Notes under the pieces: model-generated
Databases searched by the model: none
Told to the model about the DNA's origin: nothing
What the model saw: only the letters and a program-made list of their open reading frames with translations
Translations under genes and position numbers: made by a program
Part shown: positions 1 to 11,495 of the stretch, piece after piece
Layout of the letters: every line of letters begins with the position of its first letter
How positions within the stretch are numbered: position 1 is the first letter of the stretch
From: Dermatophagoides farinae
Taxonomy: Eukaryota > Arthropoda > Arachnida > Sarcoptiformes > Pyroglyphidae
DNA length: 64,000 nt
NCBI RefSeq assembly: GCF_024713945.1
Contig: NC_134686.1
Location: forward strand, 2,070,001-2,134,000
Reading direction: 5' to 3'

Positions 1-595
1 AACAACAAATCTTATCGATACATTAAATCGTACAATTGAAACTTATGGTTTACAACAAACTTTATCATCATCATCATCATCATCGATTCCAGCTATACAG
101 CTGGACATTGGAAAAGAAATAGCTAAAAATGTAACAAAAGTTGGTAATGGTGAATTACGATCACAATTATTGCCACCAAATACAAGAAATGTTTCAAAAT
201 TATCCAAAGTTTGTCAACAAACAAATTGTACTGAATGGACAACAGAACGATTATTAGCAGCAAGATTATGTTGTCTAAGCATTACAACTGAAGATGATGA
301 TGAACCAATGGTCAATGTAAATGCATCCGTTTATATTCCATCTAATGGTGGTTTCGGTTGTAAATTATATCCACGTACAACATGTTCAATGATTAAGCCA
401 ATATTACGTTGTTGTACACGTAAATTAGTAAATCAATATTTTAATTATGCAATACAATTACGTGAACGACAACGGCAACAATTTAGACCTGGACCAGGAC
501 AACGACCTGTACGTGATGCAGAAATGATTTTACTAAAGAAATCATTTATATCCACAATGGATGTGGAAAAACGAAATCATCATATACCACAATAG
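1..595 (+). CDS. Unrecognised cysteine-containing protein, 3' end only
   Basis: The open frame enters from the left edge (first full codon at position 2) and ends at a TAG at 593-595, giving about 197 residues of the C-terminal part. An internal TTG at 170 is not a credible start because the frame is open and coding-like upstream of it. The visible protein has a serine run, then a region with paired and single cysteines (VCQQTNC, LCCL, FGCKLYP, RCC) and a basic glutamine/arginine-rich tail. The cysteine spacing suggests a secreted or extracellular domain, but the N-terminus lies outside the window, so no signal peptide can be checked. I do not recognise the family. An AATAAA follows at 679-684, and the gene converges on Chmp1. 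Confidence 0.75.
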   Translation, partial: TTNLIDTLNRTIETYGLQQTLSSSSSSSIPAIQLDIGKEIAKNVTKVGNGELRSQLLPPNTRNVSKLSKVCQQTNCTEWTTERLLAARLCCLSITTEDDDEPMVNVNASVYIPSNGGFGCKLYPRTTCSMIKPILRCCTRKLVNQYFNYAIQLRERQRQQFRPGPGQRPVRDAEMILLKKSFISTMDVEKRNHHIPQ

Positions 596-908
596 TCACT
601 ATATATTATAATATATTTATATCAACCAGAAAAAAAACAATTTTTGTCAATGAAAAAAAAGCTCAGTTATTATTATTTAATAAATTTGCATTTTTCTTAT
701 GGGGATGGGGGGATGAAATAAGGAAAACCAGTAAGCAATGGGTTATCAGAAAGTTAAGCTTAAAAATACAACAAAGAATTATTATAGAGAATTAACAAAT
801 GAAACAATTATGTGAACATAAATCGTCGTTGTTATTGGGGATTAAGAGGATGGGGGGTGGGGTTTGGTTAAATAGTTTTTTTTTCTAAAATAATTTCATC
901 ATCAATCA
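596..908. other. Convergent 3' interval
   Basis: This is the 313-bp gap between two converging genes. It holds A/T tracts and a short G-rich patch (GGGGATGGGGGGATG near 700, and another near 850), probably in the 3' UTRs. I see no gene here. Confidence 0.6.
679..684 (+). terminator. Poly-A signal of the leftmost gene
   Basis: This is a perfect AATAAA 84 bp after the TAG stop of the leftmost gene. Its place in the convergent interval before Chmp1 fits a 3' end. In DNA this AT-rich the hexamer also occurs by chance. Confidence 0.5.
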
Positions 909-1496
909 TCACATCGATCGTAAGGCAGCCAAACGTTTAGATAATTCATCTTCTTTGGTCGATTCTTTTGCCGATGCTAATGTTGATGTAGCTGCATTCG
1001 GTAATTCAAGATTCAATTCTAAACCGGCTTCATCGGCTATCTGTTTCATAAGGCTATCGGTTTGTGCTTCTGGTGACATTGTACCCATTGCATTACTAAT
1101 GGTACTTTCCATAGTATTTGTTTGTACATCTAAATCTTCGAATTGTTTTTCAAATTTATCCATAATCTGTGAAATTTTCTCCAAATTCATTGATCTCATT
1201 GCTGAATCCATGGCTTTTGTAACGCCACCGATTGATTGTGCAATAGATTTAGTGGCTACAGCTGTTTGTACACGGCTTGCTACGGCATCAACACGGCTTG
1301 CCATTCGTAAAAAATTTAATGCTTGATTCTTTTCACGTATAGCATTTTCAGCATAAATACGGGCACCTTCAACATTACCATTTTGGATGGCTTTTTTACA
1401 TTTTAATTTCTGTACACGTTCCTGTTTTTCTGAACGTTTTGAATGACGTTCCAATTCTTTGGCAGCAAATTTTAGATTGAATAAATGTTTATCCAT
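909..1496 (-). CDS. Chmp1: Charged multivesicular body protein 1 (ESCRT-III)
   Basis: This is a single-exon gene of 195 residues, the usual length for CHMP1 (about 196-199). It is an ESCRT-III subunit, a family that works on endosomal and midbody membranes with Vps4 in membrane scission. The N-terminus HLFNLKFAAKEL and the core motifs NFLRMASRVDAVASRVQTA and MNLEKISQIMDKFE are close to animal CHMP1A/B. The basic helical half (1 to about 110) is followed by an acidic half. Residues 183-193 form a C-terminal MIT-interacting motif of the MIM1 type (DELSKRLAALR), which binds Vps4/spastin-class MIT domains. The start is the only ATG that fits the family; vertebrate proteins have two or three more N-terminal residues. 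Codon use matches its neighbours. Confidence 0.95.
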   Translation of the reverse strand: MDKHLFNLKFAAKELERHSKRSEKQERVQKLKCKKAIQNGNVEGARIYAENAIREKNQALNFLRMASRVDAVASRVQTAVATKSIAQSIGGVTKAMDSAMRSMNLEKISQIMDKFEKQFEDLDVQTNTMESTISNAMGTMSPEAQTDSLMKQIADEAGLELNLELPNAATSTLASAKESTKEDELSKRLAALRSM

Positions 1497-2524
1497 ACTT
1501 TGTGGTGGTGAATCAAGTAGGTTACCAATTTTGGATTAGAGATTTTTTTTTCTTTATATACCAATATACCAATATTAAGATGAAAATTCACAAAAATAAA
1601 AAATGTTTGTATTATCGTCATTCAAACACAACAAGAACAAAACACAACAAACAAATACTCACATTTCACACATAACACACACACACACCCAATGACATTA
1701 CAGCTGATATAAATAAAAACAAACAAAAGCACCATCTGTTGATGGGAAAATGTAATTTTAAAAAAATTTTCTTTTTTCCGATAAAATCAATGATGATGAT
1801 GATTGGCCATAAAATGTTCATTATATCATCATAATATGTTGTTTATATCATCATTGGCCTTGTTTTCAATGACATTTTGTAATAATAATTTATGGCAATT
1901 CGATTTTTATTTTTTCGTTCGCTATCACCAGAGTAAAAAAAAGAAAAGAAAAGGCGTGTCCGATTTTTATTCAAAATTACCAGTTTTTTTCTGTGTGTGT
2001 GTGTGCTCGGAGCCATTATCCACGAATATGTTCCGTTGTTTCATGAAAAAAAAAACTTTCGAAAACAAAGCAAAAACAATTTCACCGGATTATTTGTTAC
2101 GATTCGCTCATAAATTATTTCCTCTGTGGAACAAGAAAAAAAACATAAAAGTTAGTGACTTAGTCAGGAAAATCCACAAATAACGTGAATATAATGAATA
2201 TATTTTGTTTCATCAAAATGAATTCTTCAATCACTTAATTTATATATTTAAATTAAATTCTTTGAAAAAAAAAGAAAAAGACAAAATTCTTGTCGGTATT
2301 TATTACACTTATTCTATCTGTGTTTTTTTTTTTTGTTTGTTTGTTTGGCAAATAATTATTTAGAAAATTTCATAATATAAATTGGAATGGATTTTTTTTT
2401 GGATTTTGTTTTTTTTTTTTTTTTTAGTGGTTCCACGACACATTCATTGTTTGTGTAAATGGCATACACTTGTAAATTTCCTATTTTCATTGGTTTTTTT
2501 TTTGTTTTGTTTTGGGTGGATCAC
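1497..2524. other. Intergenic interval, Chmp1 5' side to DM-gene 3' side
   Basis: About 1 kb that probably holds the Chmp1 promoter and the 3' UTR of the DM-domain gene. It contains CA and GT microsatellites (near 1675 and 1995) and T tracts. A 126-codon open frame at 1803-2183 on the plus strand has no recognisable similarity and a biased, non-coding-like composition, so I do not call it. Confidence 0.55.
2299..2304 (-). terminator. Poly-A signal, DM-domain gene
   Basis: TTTATT on the plus strand reads AATAAA on the minus strand, about 220 bp after the TAA/TGA-terminated end of the DM-domain coding region at 2525. The position is plausible for its 3' end. Confidence 0.4.
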
Positions 2525-5304
2525 CTATTTCGATTCATTATTATTACTATTAAATGTTCCATTAACTTGTGCTACTGTTTTAAGAAGATTATCCACCGTA
2601 AATGCTGATGAAGATGATGGCGCTGATGAGGATGATGATGCGGCTGCTGCTGCTGCTGATGCTGATGCTGAGCTAGTTATCATTGGATTTTTATTCATTA
2701 TTTGTGGTAATAATGTTGCTGCTGCTGCTACTGCTGTGGTTGTTGACGATGATGATGATGGTGATATTATGCTTGAACGATTGCCATTAAAAATATCTAC
2801 ATTTGCAAATAAATTTCTTGCATATAATTGCTGTGCAGCGGCCATTATTCTCATCGCAGCTGTCGATGATGATGATGATGATGATGATGATAAAAGTTGT
2901 TGCGATTGTTGTTGTTGTTGTTCCAATTCATCGGATAATGTTGTTGCAACATAATCAATTTCCGGTGATGATCCATTACTACTATTACTACTACGGATAC
3001 TATGATCTAAATTCATTATATTACCATTCATTTCCATCATCATTTGATTATGACGATAATGATGAAATAATTGATTTTTAAATAATTCTTGATTTTGTAA
3101 TGAATTTTGATATGATTGTGATTGTGATTGTGATGATGATGATGATGATGACAAATGATGATGATGATGTTGATGATGATGATGATGATTCGATGTAATG
3201 AGATCAAAATTCTGTAAAAGATAATTTACATTATCAGCAATATTTGATACATTTTGCTGCTGTTGCTGTTGTTGTTGTTGTATGATTGATTGATTTGACT
3301 GTATCGGTACCATACGTTCAAAACGCCATTTTGTTTGTTCCAATTGATCTAGATATGTTTGTAGATAAAAAGTTAATGATGATGATGATGATGATGTTGA
3401 ATACTGTTGTTGTTGTTGATGATTATTATGATCTGAAAAAGATTGATTATTATTTCATTCAATGGAAACCAAAAAAAAAAATATCGATCATTATAACCAG
3501 AAAAAAAAACAAACCTTTTGTCCAATTTTCATTTCTATACAATTTTATCAATGATTTAACTGTTTGAGTTTGATTCATCACATTAACTAATAGATCAGAA
3601 TGTGTTTGTAAAAAATTGGCAAATGTTTGAATATTATAATTTTGTTGCTGATGTTGTTGTTGAACATTATTATTACTAGTATCATCATCATCATCATCAT
3701 GATCATGATCATCAACATCATCATCATTAACATTATCATTACAAGTTGAATGTTTTGTTTCCATTAATAATGTTGGCGATGATGTTGTTCGATGATGATG
3801 ATGATGATTATTATTATTATAATGATGATTACTATTTTGATTCTGTTGTACCGATGATGATGAAATAGTAGCTATCGATGATGATGATGAACATAATAAA
3901 TGATTATGATTATGATGATTATGATGATCATCATCATTGCTTATAATAATTCCATTTAAATTATTATTATCATCATCATCATTGTTATTATTTATTTTTG
4001 GTGATAATGACCGATTTATTGATGTTATCATATTATGATGATTACGATTATTATTCAAATGATGATATGAACTAGATGATGATGATGATGATGTTGTTGT
4101 TGTTGTTGTTGATGGTGAATGATGATGTATTATTTGCTGTTGTGATGGTGCTGATGCTGGTGGTCGTAATAATGGCGATGATGATGTTGATGATATGGAT
4201 GGTTTTGTTATCGTTGTTGCTGCTGTTGTTGTTGTTGTAGAAGTTGTAATCAAATTACTATTATTATTATATTGATGATGACTATTGATTATTGAACTAT
4301 TATTTAATCGATTTTGTTGTTGTTGTTGTTGTTGTTGTTGTCGTAGATTCAACACTGCATTGAGATCCAATTCATCGGGTTCTGTTTGTTTTTTTTTCAG
4401 TAGCCAAAAAAAAAAGCAAAAAGAAAAATGTTTTCAATCAATTAAATGAATTGAATCATTAGAAGCAGAAACAAAAAAAAACATTTCCAATCTTTAAATA
4501 ATCCACAAATGATGTAACAAACGATGATGATGATGATGATGATAAATATTTGATCGTAGATGAAAAAATATTTACCATCATCATTGATCATGATTGTAAT
4601 CCAGTTTGTTTCACTTGTTCATTTTGGATCATTAGATTGTAAAATGCCCAAAAAAAAAATGGAAAAACAAATTTTTATTGTTTATTTGTCAAACCTTCAA
4701 GTTCACCTGGATTGTATGACGGTGAACGTAATCGTTCTTCCTGTGTTTGTTGTTGCCTTCTTAAGGCGACCTATTTTTTTTTTTTTTTTGTTTCATTGAA
4801 TTTGAACAAAAAAAATGAAAAGAAAGAAATCAATGATTGATTGATTGATTGTTTATATTCATATAGGAAAAAAATATGAAATGAAAAAAAAATTTAAAAA
4901 TTAGAAAAATTTTTTTTGTTTGTTTATTGTCATTGGATGATATTTTCTATCTATTTATAATAAATAGTGGCCTCTGCTAATGAAACTAAATTACAAACCT
5001 GTGCGGCCATAATACGTTGTCTTTCGGCAATCAATTTACATTTGGTGCATTTACAATTCTGTGGCAAATTATAAATTCAGACAAGAAGAAGATTCATTTG
5101 ATTTGATTTGATTTGATTTGAATTTTTGTTTCATCATATATATACCTTATAACGACAATAACGTTTATGACCTTTTAATTTGGATACAACATCATGATTA
5201 CGGCAACGTGCACATTTTGGTTGACGTGCACGATGATCCAATTGTTGTTGTTGTTGTTGATGAATGTTGTTGATGCTGCTGCTGTTACTATTACTGTTGT
5301 CCAT
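2525..5304 (-). CDS. Dmrt: DM-domain (doublesex/DMRT-type) transcription factor
   Basis: Five exons on the minus strand: 5304-5146, 5058-4999, 4770-4695, 4381-3515 and 3432-2525. All introns are GT-AG and all phases fit; the product is 689 residues. The DM domain spans about residues 27-80 and is split by introns after Lys53 and Gln73. It has the zinc ligands C31, C34, H37, H46, C50, C55, C57 and C60, and the signature [28 protein letters not shown] factors bind the DNA minor groove and usually act in sexual or neural differentiation. The start is the first in-frame ATG after an upstream stop. The remaining 590 residues are dominated by Q, H, S, N, D and T runs. Two less biased stretches stand out: [19 protein letters not shown], and [21 protein letters not shown] see neither a DMA domain nor a clear Dsx dimerisation domain, so the subfamily is uncertain. 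Confidence 0.92.
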
Positions 5305-8300
5305 AATATCCAAATGTTGATGATGATGATGATGATGATTAGTGAAATGTTCACAGGAATTTTGTTTCGTATATCGGATATTTTTTTTTCACCACGAAGA
5401 AAAAATTATTGAAAAAATGATCAGCATCTTTTTCTCTCTAGCTGTGTGTGTGTGTGGAAAGAAAATAAATTCAAACTGAAATGGTGATTATTATTAAAAA
5501 AAATCAAACATTTATATGGTGATGAAAGGATTTTTGGTTGAAAGAAAGAAAGAAAAAAAACAGGTATTCAGAAATCAAAAATATCATTAGTAATGCTTTG
5601 ATTTAAAAAAAAAAAAAAAAAATTTTAACCCTTTTTTTCTGGGTTAATGAGCAGCGTTACCAAAAAAAAAAATTAAAAAAAAATAATCTCGGATTCCATC
5701 CTATACATACACACACACACACACAGAAATCAGCAAAATCTCATCTTGCAGTGTGATTGGATACATTGTGTGTGTAAAAAAATTTCTTTACAACTTACAT
5801 ACCAATCACCCAATCACTATCATCAATTTGCACTTGAAATTAATAAAAAAAAAGTAAATGATAACAGCACACACTAGCCTGAAGCAAAAAAAAATTTTCA
5901 ATTTAAAAAAAATTCATTCAATCAATCGTTCAATCAATCAATCAATATTGATGATCTCAGTCTCTCTATCTCTCTGGATTTTTTGTTTGAATGTTGAATA
6001 ATTTTAAAATTGATGAAATAAACAAAAATAAAAGGTATACATCTGAATGGATTTTTTGTTTTATACACGTTTGATACTTTGTATCATCACTTTAAAAAAA
6101 GTGTTAAGTATAATTTCCAAGAATCAATCGAAAAAATGAAAGAAAAAAAAATCAACGACAACAACAACAACAACAACGACAAAAATCCATAGTTTTATCA
6201 CATACAAATCGAAATCGTTTTAAAAATGAAGCCAGAAAAAAAAATCAAAAAAACAAGAAAGAGTTGAATTAATGGTTAAATTGATTGATCGATCAGAATG
6301 ATTAAAATAATTCATTGACATTGTAATCATCATCATCATCATTATCAATATATACCATGACCATCATCAATATATCACAATCAAATGTCAGAAAAAAACA
6401 CACACACACACACATTCATTTCATTTGATAATAATCATCATCATATACAAAAACATTAAAAAAGTTTGAAATGTTTCAATATTATCATCATCATCATCAT
6501 CAAACTATTAACTCATTGCTGCTCTCCAAAAAAATGATGATGATGATAACAACTTTCAGAAGCAACAGCAGACAGAATCAACGATCAGAAAAAAAAATTT
6601 ATTCAAGATGTATCCACTTTTGTCGTCAAATCTGTAAGCAAAAAAAAAAAAAAAAAGTCTGATGATTGTGAATAATGATAATGATGATACAACACCACCA
6701 CCACTATTAACCGTCATCATCATCATCATTGATACTCTTTATTGATGGTTGGTATATTTACAATCACCAATCATGATCATTATGATATTACCACATAGAC
6801 ATATTTGTTGTCAAGGATAATGGTTATATTTTTACTGGCTTTAAATATAGAAATTGTAGCAAAAATTATTTGATAAACGAACAAAAAAAAAATTGATAAT
6901 ACCAGACACATACATAGACAGACAGATTGTATGGTTAACCCTTATTAAACAAAAAAAAAAAAAAAAATCTCAAAGTAACCAGACCAGCAAAAAAAACCAG
7001 ACTAAAAAACCTTTAAGGTTTATTGTTTGATCATCATTTGATTGTCATGATGATCGATGTCAAAAAAATGAATGTAAGACGGTTATGAATTTGAGAAGAA
7101 AAAAAATAACTTGCCTTTTTTTTGATCCGGAATTTTTTTTGTTTTGTTTTGTTTCCAAAATGATTTATATGTCACATCATTGATCAAATGGACAGTGGAT
7201 GGATAAACGAAAAAAAAAATTCAATATAAAATGTCAATGGCGAAACAAACAAACAGAACAGAACAGAAAAAAATTCATCACAAATTTAAATTTTTTTTTT
7301 CGTTGTTTTTTTATTGCTACATTACATTTGGATGGATGGATACAAAGTGTCAATCCAAATAAGAAAAAAAAACTCGATACATTCTCTCGTTCTCGGTCTT
7401 TTTCAACACAAATCTCACGTTCTAATTTCTTGGAAAAATAAAAAAACGTCACATTTATATATACACACACACAGAAGAGATAATCTTATCTTGGCAAGCA
7501 AAAAAAAAAATGATAATGCAGCATCATCATTAATCTGCATCTGCATATAAATAAATGTAGCATTTATATTATCACCAAACAAACAAGAAAAAAAAATCAT
7601 AAAAAAATCATTTGCATAAAAGATGTGAATGAACGGAACAAAACGGGCAGACCAAAAAAAAAAAAAAAAAAATGACAAAATCCGATTGGATTTGATCATC
7701 ACATTTATTCAATGGTTGTTGTTGTCGTCGTTGTTGTTGTTGTTGTTGGTTGGATACAATGATTTGTTTTTGAATAACAACAAAATGAAAAAAAAACCAC
7801 AAACCACAAACTACAAATTTCCAAAATTCAATATCCACACATATATTCACACATTTAAATTTTGAATTTGAATATTTACTACAAACTAAAACAAACTTCT
7901 TTTTTTTGAGGTTTGTCTTTTTTTTCCCTTATGAATGTTTCTCTCTCTCTCAACCTATCTATCTATGAGTATTATATATGATGATGATGATCATCATCAT
8001 CATTTGGGGGCAATCACCAAATTCGGTTTGTTGTTGTTGTAGTTTTTTTTTCGATTACGCACGCCTTCAAATGGGCAGAGTTTTCATTGTTGTTGTTGTT
8101 GTTGTTGTTCATATATTGTATTTTCTCATTCATTCAAATTGGCAAGACAGGCCTACTATTTGGCCAAAAAAAAAAACAATTACAATTTTTTAAAATACTG
8201 GTACATGCTATTTGGGTTGATCACCACCAACACACACAGAGTAAATGATAAAAAATACATACATTTGGATATTAATAAATTGATCAAAAAAAAAGGATAC

Positions 8301-11300
8301 AGGTAATAGAAACAACAGCGACAACAACAAAAAAAATGTCATGAGAATCCTTACATCCTCGATGATGATTTTATAGATTTAAAATCTAACGACGATTTTT
8401 GTGTGTGTGTGTGTGTGTATGCGTTACCATGGTCCATCATCATGAGAAATTTTTTTTTTTTTTTTTTTGGTCTTTTCAAACAAAAATTATTCATGGTTTG
8501 TGTGTATATTGTTTGGCTGAAAAAAAAGAATGTCGATGTTGTTGTTGAAACAATCATCATCAACATCATCATCATTGATGTAGCGAATCTCAAAAAAACG
8601 ATGTAGCCAATTATTGCGTTTCACTTAAATGTTGTTGTTTGTAATATTTTTATATTTATTTTTCCCTTTATGTTTTTTTTATTTTTCATTATTTGAAACA
8701 AACATGACATGTGTGTGTGTGCGTGTGTGTTTAAACAGTGTTCGGTATATAATTTATGAATTTTTTCATTTGCAAATTTGATTTGTTCGTTTCTCTTGGT
8801 ATCTAGGATAAAATTTTGTTTTACCATTCATTCATACCACACACACTTACCTGGAATGGAAAGGTGAATAGAGACACGCACACACACACATACATACCAG
8901 AAACACGCCCGAAAAAAAAAATCATGTAGCAAACAAAACTGACAAAAAAAACATTACAAGTATCGGAATTCAAGGACAACAAAAAAAAAACAACAAAATT
9001 CTGCCAAATTCAAATCTACAATCATTACCACCAGGAACAGTTTTTTTTATACAGAAAAAAAAATTTGCATTAATTTTTATATAATGAGATAATCCGATTC
9101 TCGAACAAATAACCAGAAAAAAAGAATCGCTTTTTTTGTTTCAGGTATCATCATCATCGAATCAAATGAAATGAAATGATTATGAGGAAACAAAAATTGT
9201 GTGGGTTTTTCTTCTTCTTCTTCTTCATTGCTTTTGATTGGCAATTTTGGCTACATTCAAGCATTTTTTTTTGTTGCTGGTGTTGTCCAGAAAAAAAAAT
9301 GATGATGATTAGTAATAAAATGGAAAAAAATAATAAAGAATTTCAATTTTTTCTCTCTTCACTCACTCTATACACACACACACACACACACAAATGCATC
9401 GAAAAGACAAGACAAAAGATCGTAAATTATCTTCTGTATGGTTTCCCCTTCTCCTGTCTCTCTCTCTCCATGTTTATTGTCGAACATCATCAATATGATT
9501 TGTTCCTGTTGTTGTTGTTGAATGTTGTTTGATGTGAGATGTGTTTAACAACAACAACAACAAACAGAAAAAAAAATATTGAAATGATGATGATGATGAT
9601 AATAATAATAAAGATTTGAACGAACAAATCATCATCATTTATCCTTACTGATACAGTAGCTAAAAAATCAAAATCGAATGATGATGATGATGATTCGATT
9701 TTGAATATATAAATATAATTGCTACATCACCATTTTGTATGCTACTTTTCTGCATCAATTTTTTCTACATATCAAAAAAAAGTGAATATTTTACAATTTG
9801 AATTTTCTTTCAGTCAATGGCAAAGTTCACCATCATCATCATGGCACACAAGTCGTTTTTTTTTTTTTTTTTTTTGGTTAAAGTTCACCACAACAACACG
9901 CAAATGGTTACAAGAGAAGAAAAAAAAAGAATTGCTCGTAATAAAACTAAAACTTCAATATATATGGATATATGGCAAAAGAAAAGTTAATAAAAAACAA
10001 AACAAAAAAAAAATTTTTTTTTTGCCTGTTCAATTGAACAACAACAACAACAACAATAACACAAAGTGGATAGGATGAAGTAAAAAAAATCTTTTTTAAT
10101 TTATATCATTTGCATACACACACACACACACACACAAACACCAGAGACAAACCAACAAGATAATAAAAAAAAATGAAAAAAAATTTTTAAAAATCAGTTT
10201 CCGGAATATATATGTATTGCGCATCTGCATTATATTTGAAATAATCAAATTGCTACAGTATCAATGATGATGATGATGATGATCACACATGCGTCGTGCA
10301 ATTTAAACCAAAAAAAAAAAACAGATCTTGATGGTAGCATTTTTTTTTGCATTTAGTGGAAACTTTTTCATTTAAAATTAACAGAAAAAAAAATTTTTTT
10401 TTTTTGTGTGTGAGATGCTATAATAATAATAATGGATGGATGATGATGATGGCTTAGAGAGAGAGAGAGAACATTAATTGCTACATCATCATCATCATCA
10501 TCATCATTGTTGGAGCGGGAACAACAAAATGGTAATTGTAGCAAAATGACAACAACAACAACAAAAAAAAAGAAAGATTCGTGTGTTGCACTGTGTCCAA
10601 ACACGGTGAATTATTATTATTTGCAAAAAAAAAAAATCTAACTAAACATCTGCCATATATATGAAGATGATGATGATGATGATCGTTTGGTAATTTTTTT
10701 TTTTTTTACTTGTTAATGTAATTGAAGTTTTTTTTTTATTTATCATTCACAAATGGTGGATGCAAATTTAGTGAATTTTTTTTTATTTCGTTCAAAGCTT
10801 TTGTTCATATCTGATATTGGGTTTTTTTTTGTATTTTGTTTTGAACCCAAAAAAAAAAAAAAACAAAAAAACATAAGTACCAGATTGGTATTTTTTTTTC
10901 TCTACTTTTTTTTAATATTAAGTGGTTAATTATTTCATTTTTCATTTTTTTTTTGTTCGGTCTGAATAAGCCGATACAATTTTTTTGCATCTTGGCTGGT
11001 TTCTCACCATTCAATCCGATTGAAAACTCAAACACACACACGCAATACACATTCGACATATATCAAGATTTGATATTTTAAGCTTAAAATTGATATAAAT
11101 TAAAGGGAGAGAAAGAGAGAGAATGAAAGAAATTGATCAATAAATATCATCGTCATCATCATCATCATCTGTAACATCATCGATATATCGATATATAACA
11201 ATAATATTCTTTTATTTTCAAGATTTAACGATGTAAAACAAAAAAAAAACGATGATGATGATGATGAATGCCACATGCCATTCACCACCACCATCAACTA

Positions 11301-11468
11301 CAACAGCAACAGAAAACAATCATCATTTTGGGTCATAAACATTAAGCTTTTCTTTTTCTTTTTTCATCATCATCATCATCATTTTTGGTTTTGCCAACCA
11401 CTGACATTTACATGATTCAATCATCATCATCAAAGGATGAATCAAAAAGGCAATTTCAATTTGCATCA

Positions 11469-11495
11469 ATAGATAGATAGATAGATAGATAGATA
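11469..11495. repeat. (ATAG)n microsatellite
   Basis: An uninterrupted array of the tetranucleotide ATAG/GATA, about 27 bp. Confidence 0.9.

Noticed and set aside
1803-2183. 126-codon plus-strand open frame
   Set aside because: No similarity, phenylalanine/lysine-rich composition, spans a GT microsatellite and poly-A runs; probably the DM-gene 3' UTR and intergenic DNA.
2382-2954. 190-codon plus-strand open frame opposite the DM-domain gene
   Set aside because: It is the complement of the last DM-gene exon; its alanine, aspartate and cysteine runs come from the same GAT/GCT/GTT repeats, and the minus frame has consistent splice phases.
7978-9532. Overlapping open frames on both strands made of M, I, V, F and C runs
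   Set aside because: All derive from ATG, GTT, TTC and GT microsatellites read in different frames.
11186-11193. TATCGATA (DRE-like) word
   Set aside because: It lies inside an AT repeat far from any recognised start, so it is likely chance.
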